Source of the DNA: Beverwykella pulmonaria
Lineage: Eukaryota; Ascomycota; Dothideomycetes; Pleosporales; Melanommataceae
Direction of reading: 5' to 3'
DNA: 64,000 nucleotides
NCBI GenBank assembly: GCA_001599595.1
Contig: BCHH01000005.1
Coordinates: 62,001 to 126,000 of the forward strand
Shown in pieces: positions 23,898 to 35,807 of the stretch (the stretch's first letter is position 1; the number at the start of each line of letters is the position of its first letter). A program made the translations under genes and the position numbers. Under the pieces are notes generated by a model that saw nothing but the letters and a program-made list of their open reading frames with translations, made no database searches and had not been told where the DNA came from.

Positions 23898-26660
23898 GAC
23901 TGCTAGAAATACACTGCAGACACCCAGTTAACTTGCTTCCACCCCAAGCTCGCAAACAGTGGTAGTGAAGGGTATGGGCGGTGAGGGGATTCAAAAGGAG
24001 CTGGGGAAGTGCCGCGCTCGCACCCACCCCCCCCTCTCACACACGCTGCTGGAAGAGGCAAAAATGGAGAGTCTATGCGTGGGACTCGCTATATACATAC
24101 AGACTGTACACGGGCGGGTGCCCTCGCTGCCCTCGGTGCTGCGATCAGACTCAGATGTCGCGGGCGGTGGTGGAGGTAAGGTTCGCGGTTCCGAAGAATC
24201 CCCAGGTTTCGAGTGTGAGTGATGGCTAGCGCGTGGCACGTGGTCCCTGTCGTCTCAAACTGCCACCCAGAAAGGACAGACGGAAAGGAAAACAGAGGGC
24301 CAGACGACGCCGGCAGCGGCGTGGTGACAATACAGACTACAGTATGAGTACAGGTGCTGGAGTGCAGGTAACGGACACACACCGCGGCCGCAGGACCCTT
24401 AAACGATGAGCACCTGAGCTAGGCCAAATGCAAGCCATCGTATTCAAGCAGGTAGGTCGAGTCCCTCCACGGCAGCCATGCGCATTCCATATATTGGCGC
24501 CCTGTTAACAACAAACACGGCCATGGCCCGGACAGGCGAGCCGACCACGCCCTCCCAGGCACGCAATTGCATCCTGTGCACGCATCGTGAGTGCGCTGTT
24601 CTGTTCCCTCGCGCGGGCACGCATAAAGTGCCTCCGACCTCCCACCTTGTCGCCTGCAGGAGCCGCCACCTGGGGCACGTTTCGTTCTACCCTCACCAGC
24701 CTCCGGCCCGTCTAAATTTGGGCTGCCCGCTCTGCTCTGTGTGCGCGCGCCTACCGTGGCTGCTTGGGCACACTCGCCCGGAACCTCTCCCTGGACAAGA
24801 CAGGACAGCATCTGGGGGGACTATGGCTGCGTTGGAGTATGGCATCTTGGCCCAGGCGGCTGGACATCAAAACTGCAGGCATTGAGTCGAAGGTCGCTTT
24901 CTCCAATCGAATCGCACAGATCGCCACGTCAAGCCAGAGGCACCGAGGCAGGGAGGGGCACAATTCACCCACTTTCACGCCTCACCGCGGCCACCAGCGG
25001 GGCTCTCTCCAAAATGCCGACGCAAAGCAGACCCGTGCCGCAACAGACCAACATTTTGCAGCGCGAGCAGCGGCCGGATTTTAGAGTGGCGGAAAGCCCA
25101 AGTGCTACCACCAAACAACTTTTGCCTCAATGAGAAGCACTTGCAGGCCTCGCCGCATCAGCGTTTCTCCCATCCTTCCTGCTCGTTCTCTTTGCTTCTT
25201 CAAACGTTCCCCCAGACCGCCCACCATGCGCGGAGGCGCTGCGAGTGCAGCAGCCCGCACTGACATTTGGCAGGCTGGCAGGCTGGCAGATTTGGGACGC
25301 TGCTGCACGGTGATATCGATCCGGCCTAGAAAACGTGTGATTGTACACCGCCTCTTGAAACGGGAAAGCTAGCGTCCATCCAGCCTAGCCGCGGGTATCG
25401 ATAGCGAAAGTGCGTTTCAGAATCAGCTCCGTTCCCCGCACTCTCAGTCACCAACACGGCCCACGCGTTCTGACATGGCGAGGGAGTGGTAGAAGACGAA
25501 GAGCAGAGGAAGTTCGGAGGGAAACAGACTTTGGCTCTAAGAAAAAATCCCTAGCTCGCCACGGTGTCGTCCAGAAGACTCATACGCGATCCTCGCAAGC
25601 TGCCTGTCAAGAATCGCTTCCCCGCCAAATTTCAGCCCCCAATATACACCGTCAATTCTGCATAGTACGCACAGCTACCCTGGCTCCCACAACAACCTCC
25701 TCGACGCCCAAAAAGCAACACACTTGCATTTCTCAAAAATCGACTACCAGTAGCTTCGATTCCAATTGCTCAACCAGCAACATGCATGCAGCGGGAGCAT
25801 GCACGCTACCCGTGACAGCGCATACCTGCTCCCAGATATCCGCACGACATCTTCAGCGTGCTGCGGAAATGCGTTGGCAGATGAATGCCTGCTCTCATCG
25901 TCAGGTTTTTGCTCAGTATTTGGGTTGTTGGTCAACGCTCTGACAAATCAAAATTCAATCAAGCTCGGGCAAAAGTGTGAGAGCCATGAAAGAGGCAAGA
26001 GGTAGCACGATCAAAGTCATATGGAATGCTACTGTCAAGTTAGCAAGGTTCTTCCTTGGAGTTACACATCCCAGCGGTACGTCGTATACAAACTCACGCT
26101 TTACTTCATGCAACTGACTCCATTGCTGATATGTGACAAAAGCTTGATTGGGAATGGTACCCGTGCTCAACCGCTCTTGCAGACACGAAGATGCTAACCT
26201 TATTTTGAGGTCCCCTCAAGAGTAATTAACGAAGTTCTCTCCAGAATAGTAACCTGGGAAAATCGCAGCAGATTTCATGCAAGTAATTCACATTTCTAAC
26301 AATCGCACTTCATTAGCTCAACCGCCCTCATTCGACACAAAACTCAAAGCATATGGTTAGTGATCCCTTCTTCGTCAGTACTAGTAACACAGTGGGCTCC
26401 ATAATTTGTCTTCACGTCGAGCAATTGAGTGCTATTTAGACCGGCCAGCAGCAATCGAGTAATTCTAGCGAGAGGATAGAAGAACCAGCTTGGTTTAGCC
26501 CCCCGCGCTCTTGCATCCACCGGAAAGAGTTTGGTATCAGGGTATATCTTCAGACAATGTTTTACATTCTTCACTACAATATATAATAGAATCTGATCAC
26601 GCAAACCATACTATTGCTTTTTCACCACTCTGTATCTCCACTCAGGCACCCTACCTGTCC
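23898..26660. other. Long gene-free region, GC-rich then AT-rich
   Basis: Upstream of the Puf3 start codon there are 2.76 kb with only mutually overlapping short frames. About 24,000-25,400 is GC-rich with short direct repeats (GGCAGGCT, three copies near 25,267). About 25,900-26,600 turns AT-rich. It may hold a long 5' leader or promoter of Puf3. No transposon ends or RNA genes were recognised. Confidence 0.5.
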
Positions 26661-28382
26661 TCACATCACAGCCTTCCTTCCCCTCCCCGCCTTCTTTGAC
26701 CTCTGTACACCGTCAACTCTCTTCACCAAGCTCTTCGGCGGCAGGCTAGCAAAGCTAGTGCTATACTCTGCGACTGCCGCTGCGATACCCTTTGTATGCA
26801 ACACGAAAGTCGGGAGGTTCAAGTTGTCCACCGTATCGCCCGGGCCATGATAATTAACATCTGTAGCAATGCCCGCCGTACCACCAAATTTCAGCACATC
26901 CTCCGCGGTCTTGATTTGTTCAGCACCAGTAAATGTACCTCCGGCCGGAATCCCATTCTCGATGAAAGGTGCATAATCTGACCGGCCATCAAACTCAGTA
27001 GCCGTAAAGTTCTCACCAGCACTAACAAAGTACTCTTTAAAGAACTTCTCGATCTCACCGCTACCCGCGGGGCCAAAAGACCCGTTGAACGAAGACCCGT
27101 CTCCATCGTAAATTGCATGGATGAAATTAGGGGACGCAATCATATCAAAGTTGAGATATGCACGGATGTTGGACTTTTCTGCTATCGACAAGCTGTTAAC
27201 GTAGAAATGAGATCCTAAGTCGCCCTCTTCCTCGCCGGACCAGAACCCGAAGCGGACAGCATTGTTGACACGGTACTTGGCGAGTTGTTTGGCCACTTCC
27301 AGGATGCCAATCGTGCCAGATCCATCGTCGTTGATACCAGGCCCAGCGGCTACAGAATCCGTGTGCGCGCCGAGCATGAGAGTCGTGTTGAGTGCGCCGC
27401 AGTTGGAGGTCGCGAGGACGTTGTGCGTGGTCCTGTTTTCAACTTTGGCGTCAACATTCATCGTCACGGTGATATTCGCACCGGCAGCAAGAGACGTCGC
27501 AAGCGCTGTGCCCTGTTCCCGGGTCAAGCCTAGAGTCGGGACGTAGGCGCCTTCCGGACGACCTGGGGGACCCAACGTCCCTTCGAGAGGGGTTGTGCTG
27601 TTGATGTTGTTGTAAATGAGGGCTCCTTTCGCGCCGGAGCTGCCGGCGTATGCGCTCTTAAGGCCAAATTCACATATTCCGCGCTGGATGAGGGCAATCT
27701 TCCCGGACAAGGTAGCTGGATAGTCGGTCTACGATCTACTGTCAGTCACGTTTTCCATCTCGGTCCTTATAGCAGAAGAAGGCTCACCAGCTCACAACCC
27801 TGATTCGCAACCTTCACCAACTCCCCCGTCACATTGCCGGACTCAGTGTATTCGAATAGGCCGGACGTTGTGTTTGTTCCGTTGATGAACAAGGACCATT
27901 CGGCTTTTTCCTGTACCACGGCGGAGAAGGCCTGTGTCTCGACTGTGTAGTACCCATCGAGAGCTTCCAGTTGTTCAACTAGGTACTTGACGGTGGCGTT
28001 GTGACCGCCACCTCCCATAAGGCGGTTTCGCACTGGATATGAGTACGCGAAGTCAAGCAGCGTTTGTGAGCCATGGAGCAGTGCATCGGCGGTTATGGAT
28101 GCTTGAAGCTTCTTCTAGAGGTGTGTAAGTAAAGATGTACTGGCGGATCAAGAAAGAAGTTGTGGCGATTGCAGCAAGGGGATACAAGATCTGAATTGGC
28201 TCTCTCATTGCTGCTGTGTCTGCTTGCAGCGGATGAGACTATGTATAGAGGACACTCACAGAGTCTACCAAAGGCTTGTGCTTGCACGTCTTGTTACTAG
28301 GATGAGCGCCAAACTGTCGCTGCTCAATAGCAGACGCTGATGCCGAAACAGCGAGCGCGGCAATGGCAATTGCAGACCTCAT
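26661..28382 (-). CDS. M28 zinc aminopeptidase with PA domain (aminopeptidase Y / leucine aminopeptidase type)
   Basis: Removes N-terminal residues from peptides, in the vacuole or outside the cell. Exons 28382-28260, 28114-27788 and 27728-26661 give 505 residues. A signal peptide (MRSAIAIAALAVSASASA) is followed by a propeptide. A PA domain lies at about 130-240 (GKIALIQRGICEFGLKSAYAG). The catalytic M28 domain carries the co-catalytic zinc motifs in order: GAHTDS (His near 272), GINDDGSG (Asp), SGEEEGDLGSHFY (catalytic Glu pair), FDMIASPN (Asp) and YHGPGDT (His near the end). All are intact. Several NxT/S sites suggest glycosylation. A KKAGRGRKAVM tail ends the protein. The ATG at 28382 is used because the signal peptide begins there. 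Confidence 0.93.
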
Positions 28383-29202
28383 GATTCTGGGCTTAATTGC
28401 AAGCAACAACGGCGGAATTAAATCAGCGAATGCAGGGGAAGAGCGACCTGGATGCACAGCAATGGCATCAGATGCACATGTTTATATTCATAGCTCTAGC
28501 GCCATGGGGTGTACAATGGCGTTATCGCATCTGTACGACGCCTCCAAATCAATCTCCTCGTATCACTCTATCCTCGCTCAAAAACGAAAATGAAGATCTC
28601 GGATCCGACGTCCAGAATCTGTGCCTGACGACAGCTCCCTGCTTCTTTCCAGGATGTTTGCGGGTCATGATTGGTAGAGCACTATGTACTAGGATTACGA
28701 GCCCCGTTTTAGCCGTGCGCGGCTTTGAAGATAAGATGGGAGATGGAGGACGGGAATTACAGTGGTGGAAATGAACCGGTGGAGGGACTTGGCTGGTGAT
28801 GATGGGGCAGGACGACGCCGGAGAGAGGAGGTGGATGTGAATTGTAGTATGACGCCAAGAGCGGGGAGCGGTGGAAGACGCATTGGGAAGGTGCGTGTAG
28901 ATAGAGCTCATGTCGGAGTGGTAGAGAGTTTTGTTGGCCAATCATCATCTAGAGTATTGAGGTTTGCTTCGTGCACGATATCGGGAAGCGAGGAATGAGT
29001 AGAGAAAAAGGGAAAGCTGAGACTAGCAATATCTTGAATTGTCTCCTGCCACGACGAGTTTTACCTGGTTTTCATTCTTTGCGCAAACAGTCAAACCTAA
29101 TAAGAAGGTCAGTCAAAAAATCTTTATTTAAAAGGAACCAGGTGTGTACTGCAGACTTGTACAAGTCGTAAGCGAATAGCAACAATCTAGTCAATCTGAC
29201 AC
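28383..29202. other. Intergenic: M28 promoter
   Basis: No supported reading frame. The M28 peptidase promoter lies on the left. The right end touches the decayed gene. Confidence 0.5.
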
Positions 29203-31720
29203 TTACCATAAATTCCCACAAGCCAAGAACTTTGCACTAAGATGAGCATGTTGCCCTTCTCCATAAAGTGGTGCGTTCACGAGCGGTCCCAGATCCATAT
29301 ACATACTATCCCGACGTGCAAAAGGTATTGAACATATCTGGGCTATCCTACCTTCCTCGTGCGCTTTACTCTCTAGCTCGATTTGCAGAGCAAGTGCCAC
29401 AGCGTGCTCATCGCTGAGAGATGGTAGGTCCAGCATCGGAAGACAGTACCCCAGCTTTATCCCCTTGCCTAGGTGGCGGATGGCTTCAGTTCTGTCGCCG
29501 GTGCGTGCAGGATTTGTAGGAGAGTTGGACTTTCTTTTCTTCCGCAAGTGCGTCGATTTTAGACCTGGTGAGACACGTCCACGGCCACGAGGAGAGCACA
29601 AGAAAGCATTTTGTCCATTTGGGAGGGGAGCACATCGATAACCTCTTCAAGGGGACCGTGAGATAGGGCGACTGCGGCTTCGAGGCGGGGAAGGTGAAGC
29701 AGGACGGGTGGTGGGACAGAATGGTTTGTCGTTCTCGTACACACCTGCCCAAGTCTACTATACCTTCTCCTCCTTTTTATCATTATGAGTCTGCAGCTGT
29801 TCGTTTGTGTTCTCCAATAGATGCCAGCCTGGAGGTCTCATTGCTAGGTCTCTCCCAAGTTATCCCCTTCCTGCACCAGGCATCTATCGGACTTGGCCCA
29901 CGACACTTACTGTAACTATAGCGCTGACAACTTTCCCAGCAGCTCACCATGGTGATCAGGATCTGGTAACGATTGATAGAGTAGTGTTGTAGATTCTAAT
30001 TCCATCTCTTCTAGAGCTCACAGGCTTCTTCTAGATTGGGATTAACTGCCATACTTTCGAGTACATTGTTGAAAATCATGATATTTTCGTTGGGTAGAAG
30101 GTATTCGCTATATACATAGGATATGTCAAGCTGAGGACCTGGGTTTGGTTAGAAAGCACGGTATTGACGTGTGTTTGGCGAAATTGGAGGAGACTGCCGG
30201 TGACTGAGACTTAGAGGGGAAGGGAGAGGGTAACTGTTGACGTGGATCTGGAGGGAGTGAAGCGCATAGTTCCAGACTTGGAGCTGAAGGATAGGGCCCA
30301 CTCTCAACATTGCCGTAGTAAAAAATTTCGTTCTCCGGGCCACAAAGGCTTTCCATGAGAATATCGTCGAGGAAGGGGGAAAGAAGACCTATCAGGCTCC
30401 TCTTATTAGGGCCTGTATCTTCTCTATGTATCTCGTCCTTCATGATCTCATCGTCGTCACTGATTCCTAGATTGCCAACGAATTCTTCTTCGACGCTCAT
30501 TTTGACGTCGCCGTGGCTGCCCTCTTCCCCGCTGTCTTCATCTTCAACGTCCGAAAATACTTCTTTCACTTCGGCTCCAGCCTTGTCATTCGCTCCACCT
30601 GTCTGAGGATTCAGGTCTTTGGGCCGTACTTTCAGATCCATGTCGGAGTCCCTCCTGAGACGCACCCTGGCCCCCTTAGGGTACGTTTCGGGTTCACCTT
30701 TCGCAGCCGTGGGAGGTTTAGGGGTTTCAGAATAAGTTTAAGGAGAGACGTCCTAGTTGTTGGGGGTTCGTGGTTGGATACCGCAGCCTAGTTCTGAGCC
30801 TCCTCATCCGGACTGCCTTCTACGTCTTAACCAGGTTCAGATTCCAGTCCTAGCACTTGATCTTCTTCCTGCTCCTCCTTAGCCCTTAGCCTCGCTATCA
30901 TTATCCTCTTTGTCGCTGCCGTAGCTTTTACCCGTTCAGTTTGCCGAGCATCCTCAAGAGGTTGTACCTTCCATTGCTCGCAATCACGCTTATAAGTCTC
31001 CTCTGGCAGCTTTATTCTCAACCTTCTGTCCCATTCCTCTTCTGCTGGCCTTGCTAAGGACTAAAATTGTCTTGACGTGACTCTTGATTCCGACTACCCA
31101 ACTCCTGAATCCTTCGGGCAATGTCTGAGTTCTGTATTCTCTTTAAGCCGTGATTCCCAAATCCTTCGTTTGAACTTCTCGTCTGAATTAATGCTGAGCT
31201 CAGCCTCATTTGTCTTTCCGCAAGCTCTCTGTCTTTCTCCTTCTGGAGCTGCTTGTAACTTCGTCATAACTGCTGGGCGCGCGAGATTTTATCGTCGGGA
31301 GCGGGTAAAATCCTCATCGCGGAGCTGCTGGACGAGCTCGTAATAATTGGTCTGACCACATTGCTTGATCTGGGTGGAGATATTGGCATGAATTGAGCTT
31401 GGAGCCGGTCATCGAATTCCAAATCATCTCTTTCCTGGATCAACATAGGCTCTTCGCCGAAGAGCTGCTGTTCAAACTCTACACTATTTCGATCGCCTTG
31501 TTAGAGCTGGACGGAGATATCGGCATCGAACTGCGCCTGGAGCTGCTGGGCGAATTCACAGTCACTAGTTTCTTGGATCGATGTTGGTGGGAGTAACTTC
31601 GGGTTTTATATCGAACTTGACTAGAGAGTGGGGTAGAGATAGCGAGCGAGCGAGTAAATGAGAGAGAGTGCGTGTTGCCACGCATGGAGTTGAATATGAA
31701 AGTCGAATGTATGAGCATCA
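29203..31720 (-). pseudogene. Decayed gene: Gln/Glu-rich coiled-coil protein with internal repeats
   Basis: No known family recognised. Protein-like segments run along the minus strand but jump between frames and are cut by stops. In order: a pair of related repeats (CEFAQQLQAQFDADIS and LEFDDRLQAQF...), a Lys/Glu helix (YKQLQKEKDRELAERQMRL), EETYKRDCEQWKV, an acidic stretch (KEVFSDVEDEDSGEEG; 30126-30665), then LDISYVYSEYLLPNEN and further fragments to 29203. In-frame stops at 31501-31503, 31264-31266, 31054-31056, 30753-30755 and 30738-30740 fit CAA, CGA or CAG changed to TAA, TGA or TAG. Frame jumps occur near 31390, 31290, 31055 and 30140. A multi-intron live gene is the alternative but does not explain the one-base difference between the two repeats. 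Confidence 0.65.
31321..31588. repeat. Degenerate tandem duplication, two units of about 128 bp
   Basis: Unit 31321-31448 and unit 31461-31588 align over their whole length, for example GGAGATATTGGCAT-GAATTG against GGAGATATCGGCATCGAACTG, and CGAATTC followed by TTTCCTGGATC against TTTCTTGGATC. They lie inside the decayed gene and encode similar peptides. The first unit lacks one base near 31390. Confidence 0.75.
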
Positions 31721-32003
31721 CTTCCTACATTATGAGCTTACTGACTCACCTTCCGTCCCTTTTTATTAGCTGAAAAGCAGGAAGGTCCACTGCTAGCATG
31801 GCCTCTTTCTTATGACAATGTCATGCTCCATCAACTAGCTCCATCGCAGCACTCCACTTTGCGTTCAAGTCGCTGATATAAGGGAGAGGACTGGGCATTA
31901 AGAAGCGCGATGTAAAAGCATTGGATTATGACACCGTCTACGATGACAACACTGTGTACATTATCCTCGTCATGAAAAGCTCAGTATAGCCAAGCACCAC
32001 CGT

Positions 32004-34161
32004 TCAAACCCCTAAAACCCTCCTCAACACCTTCTCCAGCTTCCCTTCACACCCATCCACCATTCCCTCAGCCCTCCAACAAACAAACCTATCCGGTCTA
32101 ACCAACACGCACCCATCCTCTTGTACCTGCCTCCTACTCGTCCAGTCTCCATACACATCCTCAAAATCTTGTTTCCACCCAATTGAATACACCGCAATCT
32201 CGGTCCCCAACATCTCTCCCACCACCTTCGCAGCCTCCTTCCACTTCCCACCTCCAATGCCCGTCAGCAAGCAAAATCTTGCATGACCCGCAAGATCAAT
32301 AGTCGAGAAGCGCTTACCCGGGATACGCGTATTGAGCCATGCATGGGGAAGTCTGCTGCCGGGGTACGTAGTAATCTGATAGTGCGTCACTACGTTTTTG
32401 GAGTACTCTGGGCGCTCGTCTTCGTCGTCGAGATAGACAGCGGAGCTGACATAGTGCTGATTCATTTCAATGCCTACGCCGTGGAATTCATACTCTGTCC
32501 CCTTTATTCCGTCCATGAGCCTCTTTCTCCGTGCAATACCTTCAGGTGTTGGGGCCACGAGTTCGGCAAAGAGTTTTTGGCGGGTGGAGACGTCGGGGTC
32601 GAGCATTCCTAACGCTTCCCACACGGGTAAGTGGTCCCGCATAGCTTGGTTGGCGCGGGAGATGATACTTTGGCCGACGGGCTGGCGCTCGGTGGAGTAG
32701 GTGGTTAGCAGGGAGGGAGAGGCGACGCCCTTCTCGACGTGGGCGATTTTCCAGGCGAGATTGTAGGCGTCTTGAATACAAGTATTTGAGCCGAGACCGT
32801 TGAAGGGAGGATGGCGGTGGACGGCGTCGCCAAGACAGAAACTGTGGTTGTTCAATTAACACGAGTGAATATCAATAGGTGGAAAGGAAGCCGCGTACAT
32901 ATTCCCCTCAGAGTAATACTCCGCAACAATCTCATTGATATACCACCTCGACACATTCAAAATCTTTACCACTACCTCATCATCGCCAATGAATTGCCTT
33001 ATCCTCTCCATAAACTCCTCATGCGTAGGGTTCGTCTTGCTCTCATATCCCAGAACCGGTAGAAATCCAAAAATCCACCTTCAAACGCACATTAGCCTCA
33101 TATCCATTTATAGCGTAAGTGTCGGAGGAGAATAATATCAATGCAGACGTACTGATTCCACGGCTTTACCATCCTTACCACCGCCCACCACCCCCATTCA
33201 GGATGCTCCCTATCCGGCTGCATAACCATATTCAAATTTGCCATCCTCCATTCCATCGCCCTACCCAAATCGGCCTCCACGAGAACGTTAATTGCCAGTC
33301 CCTGCCCAGGCTCTTTTCTTAGAGGGATATCCAACTGTTTTACCACTTGGCTGCGGCCGCCGTCGCAGCCGTACAAGTACTTTGACCTAATCTTGTACTC
33401 CTGCTGGGTCAGTTCGTCCCGTACAAAACTGGTGGTGGAGCTTGTAGCATCTTTTGAAAAGGATAGGAAGGTAGTATCATTCCGCAGTGCGAAGCCGTGC
33501 GTAGTGAAGTGTCTGACGAGAATGGGTTCGAGGAGCGTTTGGGGGAGGTCGACGTGTTGACAGGGGGAGGCGGCGTCGTAGTCGCCCTTGCCGGGAGATC
33601 AGCATTAGTTCTTTAACTTACAAAATATCGTTGCTTACCTTGCGCGCGGGATCGTTGCCCCAAGCATGAATCCTGAAGATGTCAACTGCGTAGACGTAGA
33701 TAGGATGGTTTGGCATACCTCGCGAACTCTTCCCCAGACATGCTATAACACCACCTTTTCCAAGTTAGACCTCCAGATAATGTTTTGGCATATGGATGGG
33801 GACAACGAACCTGGTGTGCTGAATTGTATCATTAGGCGTAGCAACCTTCAAACATTCTTCTTCTAGCCCAATATCTCGCAAGCATTCTAATTTCCCGTCA
33901 ACACCCAACCACAGCACAAATGAGAGAATTCATTTACCGAGAGAAGCCATATTTGTGATGTGCGCTCCCGGAGACGTTGTAGTCCCCGGAGTAGCACTAA
34001 TAACGATACCCTTCAATCCTTCAATTAATCAGTTTGCTTAAGTATGATTAAAGTGGAAGTATATGCCAACCATGCTGTGCTAGAAAGCATGCGAGAGAAG
34101 CTCCAGCAGGCCCAGCGCCGATGATCAAATGATCAGTCTCTATGACGGGTGATGTTGACAT
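32004..34161 (-). CDS. FAD-dependent aromatic monooxygenase (phenol 2-monooxygenase / TfdB type)
   Basis: Hydroxylates an aromatic ring using NADPH and oxygen. Eight exons: 34161-34071, 34018-33938, 33886-33811, 33754-33719, 33672-33639, 33586-33153, 33078-32899, 32841-32004; 589 residues, all phases consistent. The FAD fold begins IIGAGPAGAS (GxGxxG at 15-20). The ribose/NADPH motif is GCDGGRSQ (Asp-Gly near 181) and the second FAD motif is CLGDAVHRHPPFNGLG (Gly-Asp near 316). A thioredoxin-like C-terminal domain (about 410-589) is typical of phenol hydroxylases. RWCYSMSGEEFAR and HAWGNDPARKGDYDAASPC match the substrate-side region. Two of the exons are only 34-36 nt. No targeting signal. 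The substrate is unknown. The FAH-family gene just upstream on the same strand suggests a shared aromatic pathway. Confidence 0.9.
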
Positions 34162-34744
34162 GTCTGGGATCTAGCTAGATATATCCCGGGAGGTTTGGAG
34201 GAGCGAGAGGTGTGCAATGTAGCGTGATGGTCCCGTAAAACTGAACTGAAATGGGTACTTATCCTTCCTATCACTATCCGTTATCCGGAGCTAGAGTAGC
34301 TTCCGGAGGTGTGGAAAACGAGATTAAGGTTGATGTGAAGAGCTGGACACAATGTCAGCAGAGACAGCCCCGCACTCCATACGAGATATCTTATAGCCAG
34401 GCGTTTAGTTTGTCTTCTTATGTCGATTAGCGTAGCTGTAACTATAAGCACCGAGAGGATCCGAGCATGCAGATACCTTTTATAAAACCCGGATCTTACC
34501 TGCTTCGGCGCACTAACCGCTTTGGTGGATACTCCCAATATCCCTACATATGCATCGTATTTTCCACCTGCGTGGAATCATTTCTAGCAACCGTCCCAGT
34601 AGCCCAATTCTAGCCATAGAAAAACATGTTCGATACTGTCCTACACCATCCCCTTGTGTCGGCTACAAGGCCGTCCAACGTTATTCGCGAGTGACAACAT
34701 ACGATACACAACTTCAACTAGCTGAATTCTACACTTCTACCAAT
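34162..34744. other. Intergenic: monooxygenase promoter
   Basis: 583 nt between two same-strand genes. No supported frame. Confidence 0.5.
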
Positions 34745-35807
34745 CTACTCAAACTTCATCCTATTAGCCAAACTCCCAATCCCCTCTACCTCAATCACGA
34801 CCTCATCCCCATCCTTCACGAAACCCTTCGGCTCCATGAACAACCCCACACCACTCGGCGTCCCCGTCATAACCACAGTGCCCGCCCTCAACGTCGTTCC
34901 CCGGGACAAATGCTCCACGATTTGCGCTACCGTCCAAATCATATCATCAGTGCCGGTCTGCTGTCTTACCTCTCCATTCACCTTGGTCGTATACCTCAAC
35001 TTCTGCGGGTCCGGAATCAATGCTGTAGAAACAATGGCTGGCCCAATTGGTGCAAACTTGTCGAACGACTTCGCGTACCCGAATTGCCCGCCAGACACGT
35101 CGGCAGGGAGCTGGAAGTTGCGAGCCGAAACGTCGTTGCCGACGGTGTAGCCGAGGATGTAGGAGAGGGCGTCTGCGGCGGAGACGTTTTTTGCGTCGCG
35201 GCCGATGACGAGGGTGAGTTCGCCTTCGTAGTCGAGTTGCGATTGGCAGTCGGGGTGGATGGGGATGGTGTCGAGCGGGCCGGCGAGCGCGTCCGGGGGT
35301 TTCGTGAAGATGGTTGGGAATTTAGGGATGGAGAGCTGCGGAGGGTGGTTAGAAGTGTGTGAGAGAAGAGCGAGAATGGGGTAGGATGTACGTTGCACTC
35401 CTCGGCATGTTGTCGGTAGTTTAGACCTACGCACATGACAATGTTGGTTCGAGGGAGGGGACAGAGGAGCTATGCGGAGTCAGTTTTTGGCTATATGTGC
35501 TGCCTATGGGCAATTGGCTTGCCTTCGAGACTGTCACTTCATCGCCTGTCTTCTTGAACCCGGCCTGAACATCCCCACTGAGCACCTCAACCTTCGAACC
35601 CTCAATCTCCGGCGTCGGCGTCTCTTTGGTCAAATTCCCATAGTAAGTTTTCCCATCGTCGGCGACGAATCGGATCAACCTTTCAAAAGTCATACTCCGA
35701 AGTGTCACTGTCGTGGACAGAGCACGTCTTGGAGCGGTACGAAATAACGCGCAAGAAGTGAGATGTGAGGCTTGAGAAAACAGCAGCGAAGTCGGCCTGA
35801 TATACAT
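34745..35807 (-). CDS. Fumarylacetoacetate-hydrolase family protein, probably mitochondrial
   Basis: FAH-family enzymes hydrolyse acylpyruvates, decarboxylate oxaloacetate or tautomerise it, using a divalent metal. Exons 35807-35523, 35469-35392 and 35335-34745 give 317 residues. Exon 1 ends AAG|GCAAGC, a GC-AG intron; no in-phase GT donor exists there, and the join restores the expected LCPLPRTNIVMCVGLNY. The metal site is intact: DYEGELTLVIG (two Glu), NDVSARNFQ (Asp) and the TGTPSGVG loop. The first 38 residues are Arg/Ser/Thr-rich without acids (RTAPRRALSTTVTLRS), like a mitochondrial presequence; an in-frame Met at residue 39 would give a cytosolic form. It may process ring-cleavage products made downstream of the neighbouring monooxygenase. 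Confidence 0.88.

Noticed and set aside
29203..31720. The relic read as a live multi-intron gene
   Set aside because: Needs introns without splice signals at several points, and the one-base gap between the duplicated units is a true lesion.
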